Counted from the first letter of the stretch, positions 39,646 to 49,701 are shown. The stretch: DNA of 64,000 nucleotides from Pseudomonas fluvialis (GCF_014207935.1 NZ_JACHLL010000002.1:196281-260280); one strand, 5' to 3'. Made by a program: numbers and translations. Notes: a model not told the origin generated them from the sequence alone.

Positions 39646-41742
39646 TTAATTGAAGGTATTGATCAGAGTATCAAACAGACTGCGGGCGACCTGGATGATC
39701 TGCGCCGAAGCCTGGTAATACTGCTCGAACTGAATCAGCTTGGCGGCCTCCTCATCCAGGCTGACGCCGGAGATCGAGTCGCGGTTGTCGGTGGCCTGCT
39801 TGAGAATCGCGCTGGTCGCCTCGCCATCCACCCGCGCCTGGCTGGTCAGGGTGCCGACCCGCTCGACCAGATCGCCATAGGCATCGGTAAAGCTGGAGCC
39901 GGTTGTGCCCGGCGCGGCCAGGTTGACACCAATGACCGCACGACTCTGCAGTTCGGTGAGTTTCAGCGCGTTACGGTTGTCGGCCACGCCATTGGCATTG
40001 AACGATACCGTGAAGTTGTCACCTTGCGCCGGACGACCGCTGATCGTGACCTGAAAGTCGAAGGTGCTGGGCACCGAGGGCGGGCCTGCCGAGGCCGGCA
40101 CACTGATGCTGACGGTATTGCTCTGGCCGGGAATGAAGCTGCCACTGGTCAAGACGTTACCGTTGATATCCACCACATCGTAATTCTGCGTGGCGCCACC
40201 GGCTGCCCCCATGACGATACGCATGGGCGGCGCATTGCGCAGGCTGGTTTCCAGATTGGCCTGGGCGGTAGCGTCGTAGATGTCGATCTCGGTCGTTACG
40301 CTGGGCTGGCTGAGCACGCCACCGCCACTGTTGCTCGGGTTGCTGACCAGCTTGAGCGGCGACGCGAAGGCCAGCTCCTCGGCGCGGGTCATGTCCATGC
40401 GCATGTAGCTGCCTTCATTACGCGTAGGCGTAATGCGGAACACATCACCCGCGGCAAAGGTGCCGGAAGCCACATTGAGGGAGAAACCGTCGAACTGCAG
40501 GGGAATGGCACTGCCAATGTCATAGGGCGCCGGCGCCGTGACCAACGGCGTGCTCGGGTCGGCATCATCGTCATACAGCGGCTGAATCATCTGCCCATCC
40601 GACACCCGGCGCACCGTGTACTCGGTTGCGCTGGTGAAGGTCACTTCGTAGTCGCTGGTGCTCAGCTGGCTGCTGTCCTCGATCAGCACATTGAGATTGG
40701 CCGACGTATCACTGTTGCCAACACGCGCCAGGCTGCGCTGGCTGACCAGTGCCGGATCATTGATCGAGCGAAACAGCTCCTCGCCAAACTGGCCATTGAG
40801 ATCCAGACCCTGGCCCAACTGGCGATTGACCTGATCGGCCACGGAAATCGCCAGGCGCCCAACCGAGTTGAGGGTGACGTCCAGCACATCCTCGCGGTAG
40901 CGAATCAAGCCGCCCATCTCGCCACCGGTGATCAGCGAGGTGACGCCCTGTACCGAGTTGCCACTGACGAACTGCACCTCGCTGCGCAGTGGATCGGCCA
41001 GGCCGGGAACCACCTGCAGCTTCGCGGCCTGATTGCTGACCACCAGCGGCTGACCGGAGCCGATGAACAGGTTGTAGGTATTGTCATCCTGCGGCACCAC
41101 GGTGACACCGATGAACTCAGACAGCTTGCGCACCGCTTCTTCGCGGGCGTCGAGCAGATCATTGGGTTGCTGGCCGTTGGCCGAGGCGATGGCAATCGCA
41201 TCGTTGTAGCCGGCAATCGAACCCGCCAGCTGGTTGACCTGATCGGTGACCGCCGACAGCTGCTTGTTGATGAAACCGTTCTGTTCGTACAGGCGGTCGT
41301 AGATGGTGTTGAAGCGCTTGGCTACGCCTTCCGCTTCGGACAACACCAGTTGCCGCGCCGGAATGTTGGCCGGATCCTCGGCAGCCGTCTGCAGGGCGTC
41401 GAAGAAGCGCTGCAGCCCCGGCGTCACACCGGTGGTGCTACCGGCCAGCAACGAGTCGAGCTGGTTGATCTGGCTCAGGTAAGCGTCGGTATCGCTGTTG
41501 AGTGCCGTGGCAGAGCGCAGCTGGGTGGTCAGAAACTCGTTATAGATACGCCGCACATCGGTCAGCGTGGTTCCGGAGCCGATGTAGCCAGCACCGAACT
41601 GCTGAGGCACGCGGGTGGCCTGCACCGTCTCCTGGCGGGTAAAGCCCGCGGTGTTGACGTTGGTGATGTTGTGGCCGGTGACGGTCAGCGAGGTCTTGTT
41701 GACCGACAGGCCCGACAGGCCAATGTTCAGAAGATCAGCCAT
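39646..41742 (-). CDS. flgK: Hook-filament junction protein FlgK (HAP1)
   Basis: 698 aa, long but within the Pseudomonas range. The N-terminal rod/hook signature GLSGLSVNKTSLTVTGHNIT with NVNTAGFTRQE and the C-terminal EEAAKLIQFEQYYQASAQII are conserved. The middle is variable. It is the first junction protein on the hook. It lies 8 nt after flgJ. Confidence 0.96.
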   Translation of the reverse strand: MADLLNIGLSGLSVNKTSLTVTGHNITNVNTAGFTRQETVQATRVPQQFGAGYIGSGTTLTDVRRIYNEFLTTQLRSATALNSDTDAYLSQINQLDSLLAGSTTGVTPGLQRFFDALQTAAEDPANIPARQLVLSEAEGVAKRFNTIYDRLYEQNGFINKQLSAVTDQVNQLAGSIAGYNDAIAIASANGQQPNDLLDAREEAVRKLSEFIGVTVVPQDDNTYNLFIGSGQPLVVSNQAAKLQVVPGLADPLRSEVQFVSGNSVQGVTSLITGGEMGGLIRYREDVLDVTLNSVGRLAISVADQVNRQLGQGLDLNGQFGEELFRSINDPALVSQRSLARVGNSDTSANLNVLIEDSSQLSTSDYEVTFTSATEYTVRRVSDGQMIQPLYDDDADPSTPLVTAPAPYDIGSAIPLQFDGFSLNVASGTFAAGDVFRITPTRNEGSYMRMDMTRAEELAFASPLKLVSNPSNSGGGVLSQPSVTTEIDIYDATAQANLETSLRNAPPMRIVMGAAGGATQNYDVVDINGNVLTSGSFIPGQSNTVSISVPASAGPPSVPSTFDFQVTISGRPAQGDNFTVSFNANGVADNRNALKLTELQSRAVIGVNLAAPGTTGSSFTDAYGDLVERVGTLTSQARVDGEATSAILKQATDNRDSISGVSLDEEAAKLIQFEQYYQASAQIIQVARSLFDTLINTFN

Positions 41743-41750
41743 GTGCCACC

Positions 41751-42944
41751 TCAGCCGCGCGTGGACTCGGCATCAGCGCTGGCTACCGCTTGGTAGGCCT
41801 GCATCTGCCGGGCGATCTGGGAGATCTTGCGCGCGTATTGCGGGTCGGTGGCATAACCGGCCTGCTGCAATTCGCGCACGAAGCCCTCGGGGTTGTTATC
41901 GGCCTTCTCCAGCGCCTCTTGATAACGCTGGTTGCCTTTGAGGAAGCTCACGTAGTCCTTGAAGCTGTGTTCGAACGACTCGTAGGCCCGGAAGGACGCG
42001 GCCTCACGGACGGCCTTGCCACCCTTGTACTCGGTGGTCAGCACCCGCGCGGACTCGCCTTCCCAACCGCCCAGCGACTTGATGCCGAACAGGTTGTGGC
42101 TGCTCGAGCCATCCTGCTGACGAATGATCGACTTGCCCCAGCCGGTTTCCAGCGCCGCCTGGGCCACCAGATAGCGTGGGTCGATGCCGAGGCTTTGCGC
42201 CGCTTCTTCAGCCATGGGCAACATGGTGGCGACGAAGTCCTCTGGCGAGGCGAAGGCGGCCTTGCCCGGCGCCAGCGGCGGCTGGGCAATACGCCGGCCA
42301 CTGATGGCATCGCTGCCAGCCACGTTGAGCGGCTTGCTCTGCGGTGCGGCAAACGCCTGCGCCGGCACCCAGTCGGCACCACTCAGCGGTTGCGCCGCCA
42401 CATTTGCGGTCGTCTCACCGGCTGGCGGCACGATACCGGCCAGAAGGCGGTCAGTCAGCTTGCTGGGCAACGACAGGCGCCGCTGGTTGAGCAGCTTGGA
42501 GTCGTCACGCGCCGTATCGGACACCGTTGCGGCCGCACTGCCCTTCTCTGGCCACACGGCCTTCTGGGTGGCCGCCACCTGGGCAAAGGGATTGGGGCGG
42601 CTATCGGCCTGTTTCATCTTCGACATCTGCCGTACCAGCACATCGGCCAACCCCATGCCCTGATTCTTGGCCAGGGTCACCGCCAGTTGCTGATCGTGCA
42701 TGCCTTCGTAGAACTGGGTGTCCTTGCTGTTCATGAAGTTGCCATCGGCAAATACCTGATTGGCCGAGCGCATGGCTTTCATCATCTCATTGAGAAACAG
42801 CGATTCGAATTCCTGGGCGACCTTGCGCAGGTTGCCCTCGCTGTCACGATCCTTGCCGACCTTGAGCTGATTCAGGCGATTGAGATCGGTATAGGCGCCG
42901 GAGTCGACACCACCACCGATACCAGCCATCAGACGGGAATCCAT
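41751..42944 (-). CDS. flgJ: Rod-cap protein and peptidoglycan hydrolase FlgJ
   Basis: 397 aa two-domain protein. The N-terminal rod-binding part (VAQEFESLFLNEMMKAMRSA, about residues 40-60) is followed by a Pro/Ala-rich linker and a C-terminal glucosaminidase domain (about 240-385, DPRYLVAQAALETGWGKSI with catalytic Glu; SHNLFGIKSLGGWEGE). It caps the growing rod and cuts peptidoglycan for it. It lies 10 nt after flgI. Confidence 0.96.
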   Translation of the reverse strand: MDSRLMAGIGGGVDSGAYTDLNRLNQLKVGKDRDSEGNLRKVAQEFESLFLNEMMKAMRSANQVFADGNFMNSKDTQFYEGMHDQQLAVTLAKNQGMGLADVLVRQMSKMKQADSRPNPFAQVAATQKAVWPEKGSAAATVSDTARDDSKLLNQRRLSLPSKLTDRLLAGIVPPAGETTANVAAQPLSGADWVPAQAFAAPQSKPLNVAGSDAISGRRIAQPPLAPGKAAFASPEDFVATMLPMAEEAAQSLGIDPRYLVAQAALETGWGKSIIRQQDGSSSHNLFGIKSLGGWEGESARVLTTEYKGGKAVREAASFRAYESFEHSFKDYVSFLKGNQRYQEALEKADNNPEGFVRELQQAGYATDPQYARKISQIARQMQAYQAVASADAESTRG

Positions 42945-42954
42945 GCTGGCCTCC

Positions 42955-44094
42955 TCAGATCACGATCAGGTCGGCTTGCAGGGCGCCGGCCTGTTTCAAA
43001 GCTTCAAGAATGGCCATCAGGTCCGAGGGCGCTGCGCCCACCTGATTGACCGCCCGCACGATCTCATCCAGCGTGGTACCGGGGCCGAACTTGAACATCG
43101 GTTTGGCCTCCTGCACCGCATCCACCTTGGAGCGCGGCACCACGGCCGTCTGCCCACCCGACAGCGCTTCCGGCTGGCTGACGATCGGATCTTCGGTGAT
43201 GGTCACGGTCAGACTGCCGTGGGTTACGGCGGCCGGCGACACCTTGACGTTCTGCCCGATGACGATGGTGCCGGTGCGCGAATTGATGATGACCTTGGCC
43301 GCCGCCTGGCCCGGATCGACTTCCAGGTTTTCCAGGATGGCCATGTAATCGACCCGCTGACTGGCCTCAATCGGCGCACTGACCCGCACCGAGCCGCCAT
43401 CCACGGCGCTGGCCACACCCGGACCGAGCAGTTCATTGAGCTTGTCGACGATATTCTTGGCCGTAGTGAAGTCCGGGCGATTGAGGTTGAGGGTCAGGGT
43501 ATTGCCCTGTTCGAAACCACTCGGCACCGGGCGCTCGACGGTCGCGCCGGACGGAATGCGCCCCGCCGTCGGCACGTTGACGGTAATCCGCGAGCCATCG
43601 CTACCCTCGGCATCGAAACCACCGACCACCAGATTGCCCTGGGCCACCGCATAGATGTTGCCGTCGATCCCCTTCATCGGCGTCATCAGCAGGCTGCCGC
43701 CGCGCAGGCTCTTGGCATTTCCGATGGCAGATACGGTGATGTCGATCTGCTGACCCGGCTTGGCAAACGGCGGCAGGTCGGCATGGATCGACACCGCGGC
43801 GACGTTCTTCAGCTGCACGCTGCCACCCGCCGGCACCTTGATGCCGAACTGCGCAAGCATGTTGTTGAAGGTCTGCAGGGTGAATGGCGTCTGGGTGGTC
43901 TGGTCACCCGTACCATTGAGACCGACCACCAGTCCGTAACCGATCAGCTGGTTGCTGCGCACACCCTGGATGCTGGCAATGTCCTTAAGCCGCTCGGCAT
44001 GGGCGGGGGGCGCCAACAACAACCACAGCAGGCAGAGCACGGCCACCAGGCTGTAGGAGATGCCGTCTTGATCGGCGCGGGGTTGTCTGTTCAT
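42955..44094 (-). CDS. flgI: P-ring protein FlgI
   Basis: 379 aa. A signal peptide (hydrophobic core [19 protein letters not shown]) precedes the mature protein, with [20 protein letters not shown] and [12 protein letters not shown] typical of FlgI and C-terminal [15 protein letters not shown]. It forms the periplasmic P ring around the rod. ATG 44094 chosen because AGGTGA lies 6 nt before it; the GTG at 44103 is part of that site. It lies 13 nt after flgH. Confidence 0.96.
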   Translation of the reverse strand: MNRQPRADQDGISYSLVAVLCLLWLLLAPPAHAERLKDIASIQGVRSNQLIGYGLVVGLNGTGDQTTQTPFTLQTFNNMLAQFGIKVPAGGSVQLKNVAAVSIHADLPPFAKPGQQIDITVSAIGNAKSLRGGSLLMTPMKGIDGNIYAVAQGNLVVGGFDAEGSDGSRITVNVPTAGRIPSGATVERPVPSGFEQGNTLTLNLNRPDFTTAKNIVDKLNELLGPGVASAVDGGSVRVSAPIEASQRVDYMAILENLEVDPGQAAAKVIINSRTGTIVIGQNVKVSPAAVTHGSLTVTITEDPIVSQPEALSGGQTAVVPRSKVDAVQEAKPMFKFGPGTTLDEIVRAVNQVGAAPSDLMAILEALKQAGALQADLIVI

Positions 44095-44107
44095 GAGTTT
44101 CACCTGT

Positions 44108-44821
44108 TCAGAACGGCCACAGCGGGCTCATGAAGAAACGATCCAGCCAACCCGGCTGGCTGGCATCGGCGAAGGCACCGGTGCCGGAATAGGTAATCCG
44201 CGCATCCGCTACCCGGGTCGAAGCCACGGTGTTGTCGGTGGCGATATCGTCTGAACGGATCATCCCGGAGATACGCACCAGTTCGTCACCGGTATTCAGG
44301 GTCAGCCATTTCTCGCCTCGCACGGCGAGGATGCCGTTGGGCAGTACATCGGACACGGTGACGGTGATCGAGCCGGTCAGGCTGTTGCTCTGCCCGGCCT
44401 TGCTGTCGCCTTCGGTCTCACGGGTTGCGTTGTATTCCGCCCCCAGACTGAGGTTGCTGCCATTGATCGGATTGAGACCGATATCCGGGTTATCCACCGA
44501 TACCGAGCCACCGAACAGCGAGGTCAGGCCGATATTCGCCGTGCTGTCCTTGGCCATTGCCGAGTTGGCGTTCTTGCTGGCCTGGGTCTTCTCGTTGAGG
44601 GTGATGGTGATGATGTCGCCGACACGGAACGCCTTGCGGTCGTTGTACAGGTCCATGCCGAATCCCGACTGGAAGATCGCCCCGTTGTTCTGCGCCGCCG
44701 GCAGTGGCGTGCGCGGCAGCACCGGCGCGTAGTAAGGATCATTCGGCTTCGGCGCCGGTGCCACACAGCCCACCAGCAGGCTGGCGCCCAGGAGCGTGGA
44801 GCAAAGTGTCAGCCGTTTCAT
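44108..44821 (-). CDS. flgH: L-ring lipoprotein FlgH
   Basis: 237 aa. Lipoprotein signal with lipobox LVGC (acylated C19). The conserved body has [18 protein letters not shown] and GNLxVxGEK-like [19 protein letters not shown] with SGMIRSDDI. It forms the outer-membrane L ring. It lies 30 nt after flgG. Confidence 0.96.
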   Translation of the reverse strand: MKRLTLCSTLLGASLLVGCVAPAPKPNDPYYAPVLPRTPLPAAQNNGAIFQSGFGMDLYNDRKAFRVGDIITITLNEKTQASKNANSAMAKDSTANIGLTSLFGGSVSVDNPDIGLNPINGSNLSLGAEYNATRETEGDSKAGQSNSLTGSITVTVSDVLPNGILAVRGEKWLTLNTGDELVRISGMIRSDDIATDNTVASTRVADARITYSGTGAFADASQPGWLDRFFMSPLWPF

Positions 44822-44851
44822 GTCCCTTACCTCACTGCGACGGGATCAGAC

Positions 44852-45637
44852 TCAGAGGTTCTGCGTGATGAACGAGAGCATCTGGTCGGCGGTGGAAACC
44901 ACCTTGGAGTTCATTTCATAAGCACGCTGGGTGGTGATCATGTTGACCAGCTCCTCCACCACGCTGACGTTGGAGTTCTCCAGCGTGTTCTGCAGCACGA
45001 CGCCTAGCCCTGTGAGACCCGGGGTACCCACTTGCGGCGCACCGCTGGCGCCGGTTTCCAGGAACAGGTTGTTGCCGATGGCCTGCAGACCGCCCGGATT
45101 GATGAAATCGGCGGTCTGGATATTGCCCACGACTTGTGGCGTCGGATTACCGAAGGTGGTAACCGACACGGTGCCGTCTTCACCCACGGTAAAGCTCTGA
45201 GTTTCCGGCGGAATGACGATGGCCGGCTCCAGCGCATAACCGTTGGAGGTAACCAACTGACCGTCGGAACTCAGATGGAAGCTGCCATCGCGGGTATAGG
45301 ACGTAGTGCCATCCGGGAGCAGTACCTGAAAGAAGCCGCGACCGTTGATTGCCATGTCCAGCGGCTGCTCGGTGGTCTGCAGACTGCCTTCGGTGAAGAT
45401 CTTCTGCGTACCGACGATACGCACACCGGTACCCAGCTGCAGTCCGGACGGCAGCTCGCTGTCCTGGGTCGACTGTCCGCCGGGCTGACGCCGGATCTGG
45501 TACAGCAGATCCTCGAACTCGGCGCGATCACGTTTGAAACCCGTGGTGGAAACGTTGGCCAGGTTGTTGGAAATGGTCGTCAGGTTCATGTCCTGGGCAG
45601 ACAGACCCGTTTTGCTGACCCACAGTGCCGGTAACAT
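44852..45637 (-). CDS. flgG: Distal rod protein FlgG
   Basis: 261 aa, the family length. N-terminal LWVSKTGLSAQDMNLTTISN and NLANVSTTGFKRDRAEFEDL, C-terminal VVEELVNMITTQRAYEMNSK. It forms the distal rod that crosses the outer membrane. It lies 46 nt after flgF. Confidence 0.97.
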   Translation of the reverse strand: MLPALWVSKTGLSAQDMNLTTISNNLANVSTTGFKRDRAEFEDLLYQIRRQPGGQSTQDSELPSGLQLGTGVRIVGTQKIFTEGSLQTTEQPLDMAINGRGFFQVLLPDGTTSYTRDGSFHLSSDGQLVTSNGYALEPAIVIPPETQSFTVGEDGTVSVTTFGNPTPQVVGNIQTADFINPGGLQAIGNNLFLETGASGAPQVGTPGLTGLGVVLQNTLENSNVSVVEELVNMITTQRAYEMNSKVVSTADQMLSFITQNL

Positions 45638-45683
45638 CGCAGCTCTCCTCGGGCGCCAAGTTCATGGCGCCCTCTTCTACTGA

Positions 45684-46424
45684 TTAGCTAAGTTGCATGA
45701 CCCGTGCCACAGCCGAGGCGTTGTCCTCGGCTGTGCGCATCATCTTCACGTGCAGTTCAAACTGGCGAGCCAGAGCGAGCATCGAGGTCATCTCGGCGAC
45801 CGCATTGACGTTGCTGCTTTCCAGAAAGCCCGAGGTCAGCCGTACATTCGCATCGGCCAGCTGGGTTGCCGGCTCTTTCAGGCGGATCATGCCGTCCTCG
45901 CCCTTGACCAAGCTCTTGGGATCGGGATTGACCATCTTGATCCGATCAACCTGCGCCACCACGTTCGGCGCCTCCCCCAGCGAACGGATACTGATGGTGC
46001 CGTCCTGGCCGATCTCGATCTGCTGCTGCGGCGGCACGGCAATCGGCCCGGCGTTGCCGAGCACCGGCAAACCGCTGCCGGTACGCAACATACCCAGGGC
46101 GTCAATTTTCATGCTGGCAGTACGCACATAGGCTTCGCTGCCATCAGGCGCTTGCACGGCCAGCCAGCCCTGCCCCTCGATAGCCACGTCCAGTTCGTTA
46201 CCGGTTTCCTGCAGAGTGCCTGGCGTGAAATCGGTAGCCGGCCTCTCGCTCATGGCATACACCCGCGCCGGATAGCCGTCACCGAACAGCGGCATGGAGC
46301 GCGCCTGTTCAAAATCGCGACGGAAACCACTGGTCGACAGGTTGGCCAGGTTGTTGGCATGGGCACGCTGAGCCAGGGTGTTCTGGCTGGCGCCGCTCAT
46401 GGCGAGGTAAAGCATCTTGTCCAT
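45684..46424 (-). CDS. flgF: Proximal rod protein FlgF
   Basis: 246 aa. Rod signature DKMLYLAMSGASQNTLAQRA and NNLANLSTSGFRRDFEQ, C-terminal AEMTSMLALARQFELHVKMM. It is the first gene of the flgFGHIJKL operon, downstream of a strong sigma-54 element. Confidence 0.96.
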   Translation of the reverse strand: MDKMLYLAMSGASQNTLAQRAHANNLANLSTSGFRRDFEQARSMPLFGDGYPARVYAMSERPATDFTPGTLQETGNELDVAIEGQGWLAVQAPDGSEAYVRTASMKIDALGMLRTGSGLPVLGNAGPIAVPPQQQIEIGQDGTISIRSLGEAPNVVAQVDRIKMVNPDPKSLVKGEDGMIRLKEPATQLADANVRLTSGFLESSNVNAVAEMTSMLALARQFELHVKMMRTAEDNASAVARVMQLS

Positions 46425-46470
46425 GTCACTCTCCGCAATGGGGCTAACCCCGTGCTGTTAAAGAGACATG

Positions 46471-46487
46471 AGCAAAGCCTGTGCCAG
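46471..46487 (-). promoter_or_regulatory. Sigma-54 promoter of flgFGHIJKL (and probably the glycosylation genes)
   Basis: Minus strand CTGGCACAGGCTTTGCT: perfect -24 and -12 boxes, predicted start about 35 nt before flgF. No terminator hairpin with a T tract was seen between flgL and the CmcI-like gene, so this promoter could also serve the downstream glycosylation operon. Confidence 0.92.
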
Positions 46488-46545
46488 CATCGAAGCATCA
46501 GCACAAGCAATTGATTTTAAATAAGATATTTTATGGAATTGAATA

Positions 46546-46608
46546 TTGCCGGCCAGCGCATGCCGGCAACGGCAAGGTGAATTTGCCGCCACCTGCCGGT
46601 GGCGGCAA
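46546..46608 (-). terminator. Two tandem hairpins after flgE
   Basis: First stem after the stop: TTGCCGCCACC / GGTGGCGGCAA (11 bp, 4-nt loop, 46583-46608). Second: TTGCCGGC / GCCGGCAA (8 bp, 46546-46569). Neither is followed by a clean T tract; ATATTCAATTCC follows the second. They probably end or protect the flgBCDE mRNA. Confidence 0.6.
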
Positions 46609-46613
46609 CCTCA

Positions 46614-47921
46614 TTAGCGGATATTGAGGATGGTCTGGGTAATGGCGCTTTCGGTCTCGATCGTCTTGGCGTTGGCCTGGTAGTTGCGCTGCGCCACGAT
46701 CAGGTTGACCAGCTGGTCCGACAGCTCGACGTTGGAATCCTCCAGCGCGCCGGACTGTAATGCGCCCAGCGTACCGGTGCGCGGCGTACCCACTACCGGC
46801 TCACCGGACTGGAACGACTGCACCCAGGCGGTCTTGCCCACTGGCGTGAGCCCCTGCACGTTGGCAAAGTTGGCCAGCACCACCTGCCCCTGGATCAGCG
46901 ACTGCCCATTGGTATAACGGGCAAAAACGATACCGGTGTCATCGATTTCCAGACCAGACAAAGTGCCAGTGGTATAGCCGTTCTGCGACACACTGCTGAC
47001 CGCAAACGCACTGGCGAACTGGGTCGCCTTGGTGATATCGATATTGATGCCCGTCGGACTGGCCGTCGCGCCATTGGAGCTCCATACCGGCGGCACAGCA
47101 TTATCCGGCGCCGCCGGCACCCAGTTGGTCAGGTCAATGGTGCCATCGGCATTGACCGTGAAGTCCGCCGAGGTGGTCGCAGCCGTATCCAGCTGCCCGG
47201 CCGTGGTGTAGGTCAGGTTGGCCACAAAAGGCGAGGTCAGGGTCGGATCATTGGGATTGCGACCATCGATCAACACGTTCATGTTCCAGGTATTGGGGCC
47301 CGTCTTGACGAAATACTGGGTCAGTACATGGGCGTTGCCCTGCGTGTCATAGACGTTGGTTGAGGTCGACGAGTTGTAGCTGGTCGGATCAGCCGGATTG
47401 AATGGCGCCGTCACCGGCACGCTATTGGTGGAGTTCAGGTTGAACACCTGATCCATGGTCGAGGTCGCCTGCGGTGCCTGGCTGGCAGTCTGAATCTGCA
47501 GATCACTGACCACACCGTTTTGCAGGTTGCCACTGGCATCCACGGCATAACCCTGCAGACGATAGCCGAAGTTGTTCACCACGTAGCCGTCCCGGTCCGT
47601 GCCAAAGTAGCCGGCGCGGGTATAGCCGATATCACCGTTGTTACTGGTGACGAAGAAGCCATTGCCGTTAATCGCCATGTCCAACGCATTCTGCGTGTAG
47701 TTGATGTTGCCCTGGTTGAACAGCTGCGACACATCTCCGAGGAGCACACCACTGCCCTGCGGGTTGGAGCCTGAGCCCAGTACCGACGCCGCGTAGACGT
47801 CGGCGAACTCGGCGCGGGACTGTTTGAAGCCCACGGTCCCGGCGTTGGAGATATTGTTACCTGTCACGTTCAGGTCACTGGTGGCGGCGCGCAGCCCGCT
47901 AAGACCGATATTGAAAGCCAT
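46614..47921 (-). CDS. flgE: Hook protein FlgE
   Basis: 435 aa. N-terminal SGLRAATSDLNVTGNNISNA and GTVGFKQSRAEFADVYAAS, C-terminal LSDQLVNLIVAQRNYQANAK and TIETESAITQTILNIR. The central region is Thr/Asn-rich. It builds the hook. It follows flgD by 27 nt, with AAGGAG 7 nt before the ATG. Confidence 0.97.
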   Translation of the reverse strand: MAFNIGLSGLRAATSDLNVTGNNISNAGTVGFKQSRAEFADVYAASVLGSGSNPQGSGVLLGDVSQLFNQGNINYTQNALDMAINGNGFFVTSNNGDIGYTRAGYFGTDRDGYVVNNFGYRLQGYAVDASGNLQNGVVSDLQIQTASQAPQATSTMDQVFNLNSTNSVPVTAPFNPADPTSYNSSTSTNVYDTQGNAHVLTQYFVKTGPNTWNMNVLIDGRNPNDPTLTSPFVANLTYTTAGQLDTAATTSADFTVNADGTIDLTNWVPAAPDNAVPPVWSSNGATASPTGINIDITKATQFASAFAVSSVSQNGYTTGTLSGLEIDDTGIVFARYTNGQSLIQGQVVLANFANVQGLTPVGKTAWVQSFQSGEPVVGTPRTGTLGALQSGALEDSNVELSDQLVNLIVAQRNYQANAKTIETESAITQTILNIR

Positions 47922-47948
47922 GATGAACTCCTTAGCCGTTCAAGCGGC

Positions 47949-48629
47949 TTACTGACCGATGACCTGAACCTTGGACAGCCCGATGCTGCCAAGTCCAGCC
48001 AGATTGAGCATGAGCTCGCCACCATTCTGACCCAGGGTGACGCTATCCACGTTTGCCGGCAGCATGGTCGACAAAGCCTTGTTTTCACCATTGATCGAAG
48101 CCTGCGCCTCGAAGCGGTAAGCACCTGGCGGCAAGGTATTGCCGCTGGAGTCCTTGCCATCCCACATGAAGCTGACATTGCCAGCGGACTGCTGCCCCAG
48201 ATTGACTCGATTCACCACAGAGCCACCGTTGTCATAGACATTGACCCAGACATTGGGGCTGCTGGCGGGTAGCACTGCCGTAGCCTTGAATGTCTGCGCC
48301 GTGTCCACTTGCGCCCTGTCCGTCGGCACGATGACCTTGCGCCCAACCAGAGACGAAGCCTGCAGAGCCTGAGATGACTGGTAGCCGGACAACAGCGACT
48401 CCATGCTGGTATTGAGTTTCTCGATGCCTTCGACCTGACTGAACTGCGCCAACTGGGCAATGAACTCGCCATTTTCCTGAGGAGAAAGTGGATCCTGGTT
48501 ATTCAGCTGGGCCACCAGCAGGTTGAGGAACTCGTTCTTGCCCAGTTCCTTGTCAGTCTTGGTCTCCGTTTTCAGCTGATACTGATCAAGCACACTTCCG
48601 GTGGCATTGACGCCGCTACTAATACTCAT
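47949..48629 (-). CDS. flgD: Hook cap/scaffold protein FlgD
   Basis: 226 aa. Conserved N-terminus KNEFLNLLVAQLNNQDPLSP and NGEFIAQLAQFSQVEGIEKL, then the FlgD Ig-like/tudor region (FMWDGKDSSGNTLPPGAYRF). It caps hook growth. It lies 20 nt after flgC. Confidence 0.96.
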   Translation of the reverse strand: MSISSGVNATGSVLDQYQLKTETKTDKELGKNEFLNLLVAQLNNQDPLSPQENGEFIAQLAQFSQVEGIEKLNTSMESLLSGYQSSQALQASSLVGRKVIVPTDRAQVDTAQTFKATAVLPASSPNVWVNVYDNGGSVVNRVNLGQQSAGNVSFMWDGKDSSGNTLPPGAYRFEAQASINGENKALSTMLPANVDSVTLGQNGGELMLNLAGLGSIGLSKVQVIGQ

Positions 48630-48649
48630 GGCTGCTCAACTCCTTGCGC

Positions 48650-49093
48650 TTACTGACCCAGCGTCAGCACACGCTGCATCATCTGCTTGGCGGTATTCAT
48701 CATTTCCACGTTGGTCTGGAAAGCCCGGCTGGCAGAGATCATGTCTGCCATTTCTTCGACCACGTTGACGTTGGGGTAATACACATAACCATTGGCATCG
48801 GCGGCTGGATGATTGGGCTCGTAGCGCGGCATCAGGCTGGCCTGATCCTCGATCACGCCCAGCACCTGCACCCCGGCACCGGAATTGTCCTGCTCGGCAA
48901 ACAGCGAGCCACGATCACCATTGGCTGCCTGATCGAACACCGTGGCAAAGACCGGATGGCGGGCCCGGTAAGTCTGATCGATGCTCGACGAGACGGTCTC
49001 GGCGTTGGCGATATTGCTGGAGATGGTATTCAGGCGAGTACTCTGGGCACTCATGCCGGTTCCTGCGATGTTGAAGACGCTCGACAAGGACAT
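48650..49093 (-). CDS. flgC: Proximal rod protein FlgC
   Basis: 147 aa. N-terminal FNIAGTGMSAQSTRLNTISS and NIANAETVSSS, the FlgC motif YPNVNVVEEMADMISASRAF and C-terminal MMNTAKQMMQRVLTLGQ. It is a rod component. It lies 12 nt after flgB. Confidence 0.97.
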   Translation of the reverse strand: MSLSSVFNIAGTGMSAQSTRLNTISSNIANAETVSSSIDQTYRARHPVFATVFDQAANGDRGSLFAEQDNSGAGVQVLGVIEDQASLMPRYEPNHPAADANGYVYYPNVNVVEEMADMISASRAFQTNVEMMNTAKQMMQRVLTLGQ

Positions 49094-49105
49094 GACTGCT
49101 CTCCG

Positions 49106-49510
49106 TTATTCGCCGCGCAAGGCGCCCATCAGGCCCTTGAACTTGCTGTTGAGGAAGGTGAAGCTGGCCTGGAACTGCACCGCATTCTCCGCGTAGCGCG
49201 CCTGTTCCTGCTGCATATCCACCGAGTTCTGGTCGAGCGACGCATGCATGGCACCGCGAAAGCGCAGGGCCGGATCGGCTACTTCAACGCCTTCTAGGGC
49301 AAAGTGCTGCTCATGGGTACGCTGCATGCGCATACCGCTATCACGCTGCTGGGACTGCTCGGCCAGCACCGCCGAGAACTCCAGATCGCGCGCCTTGAAA
49401 TTGGGGGTGTCGGCATTGGCAATGTTGTTGGCCAGCACTTCGGCACGCTGGGCGCGAAAGTTCAGCGCCTGCTCATGGATACCTAGGGCTTTGTCGAAGC
49501 TGATGCTCAT
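49106..49510 (-). CDS. flgB: Proximal rod protein FlgB
   Basis: 134 aa. N-terminal LNFRAQRAEVLANNIANADT and PNFKARDLEF, C-terminal VDMQQEQARYAENAVQFQ. It is the first rod subunit and first gene of flgBCDE, behind a strong sigma-54 element. Confidence 0.97.
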   Translation of the reverse strand: MSISFDKALGIHEQALNFRAQRAEVLANNIANADTPNFKARDLEFSAVLAEQSQQRDSGMRMQRTHEQHFALEGVEVADPALRFRGAMHASLDQNSVDMQQEQARYAENAVQFQASFTFLNSKFKGLMGALRGE

Positions 49511-49548
49511 GGCCGTTACCTGCCGATCTGTGGTGACAGCAAGACTTC

Positions 49549-49565
49549 AGCAAAGCCCATGCCAA
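49549..49565 (-). promoter_or_regulatory. Sigma-54 promoter of flgBCDE
   Basis: Minus strand TTGGCATGGGCTTTGCT with canonical -24 and -12 boxes, predicted start about 30 nt before flgB. Confidence 0.9.
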
Positions 49566-49673
49566 ATATAATTACTCTTATATTTCAACAACTTAAAAAA
49601 TAAATAACCCTCCACGGCAAGGCGAGCGGCAATCCTTATCCGCCTACCGGCAAGGACAGTCAAAACGCAGGCG

Positions 49674-49701
49674 AAAAAAAACGGAAAGCTCAGCCTTCCG
49701 T
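49674..49701 (-). terminator. Terminator after cheR
   Basis: Stem ACGGAA / TTCCGT extended by two more pairs across one mismatch, tri-nucleotide loop, followed on the minus strand by seven T. It lies 21 nt after the cheR stop. Confidence 0.82.
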
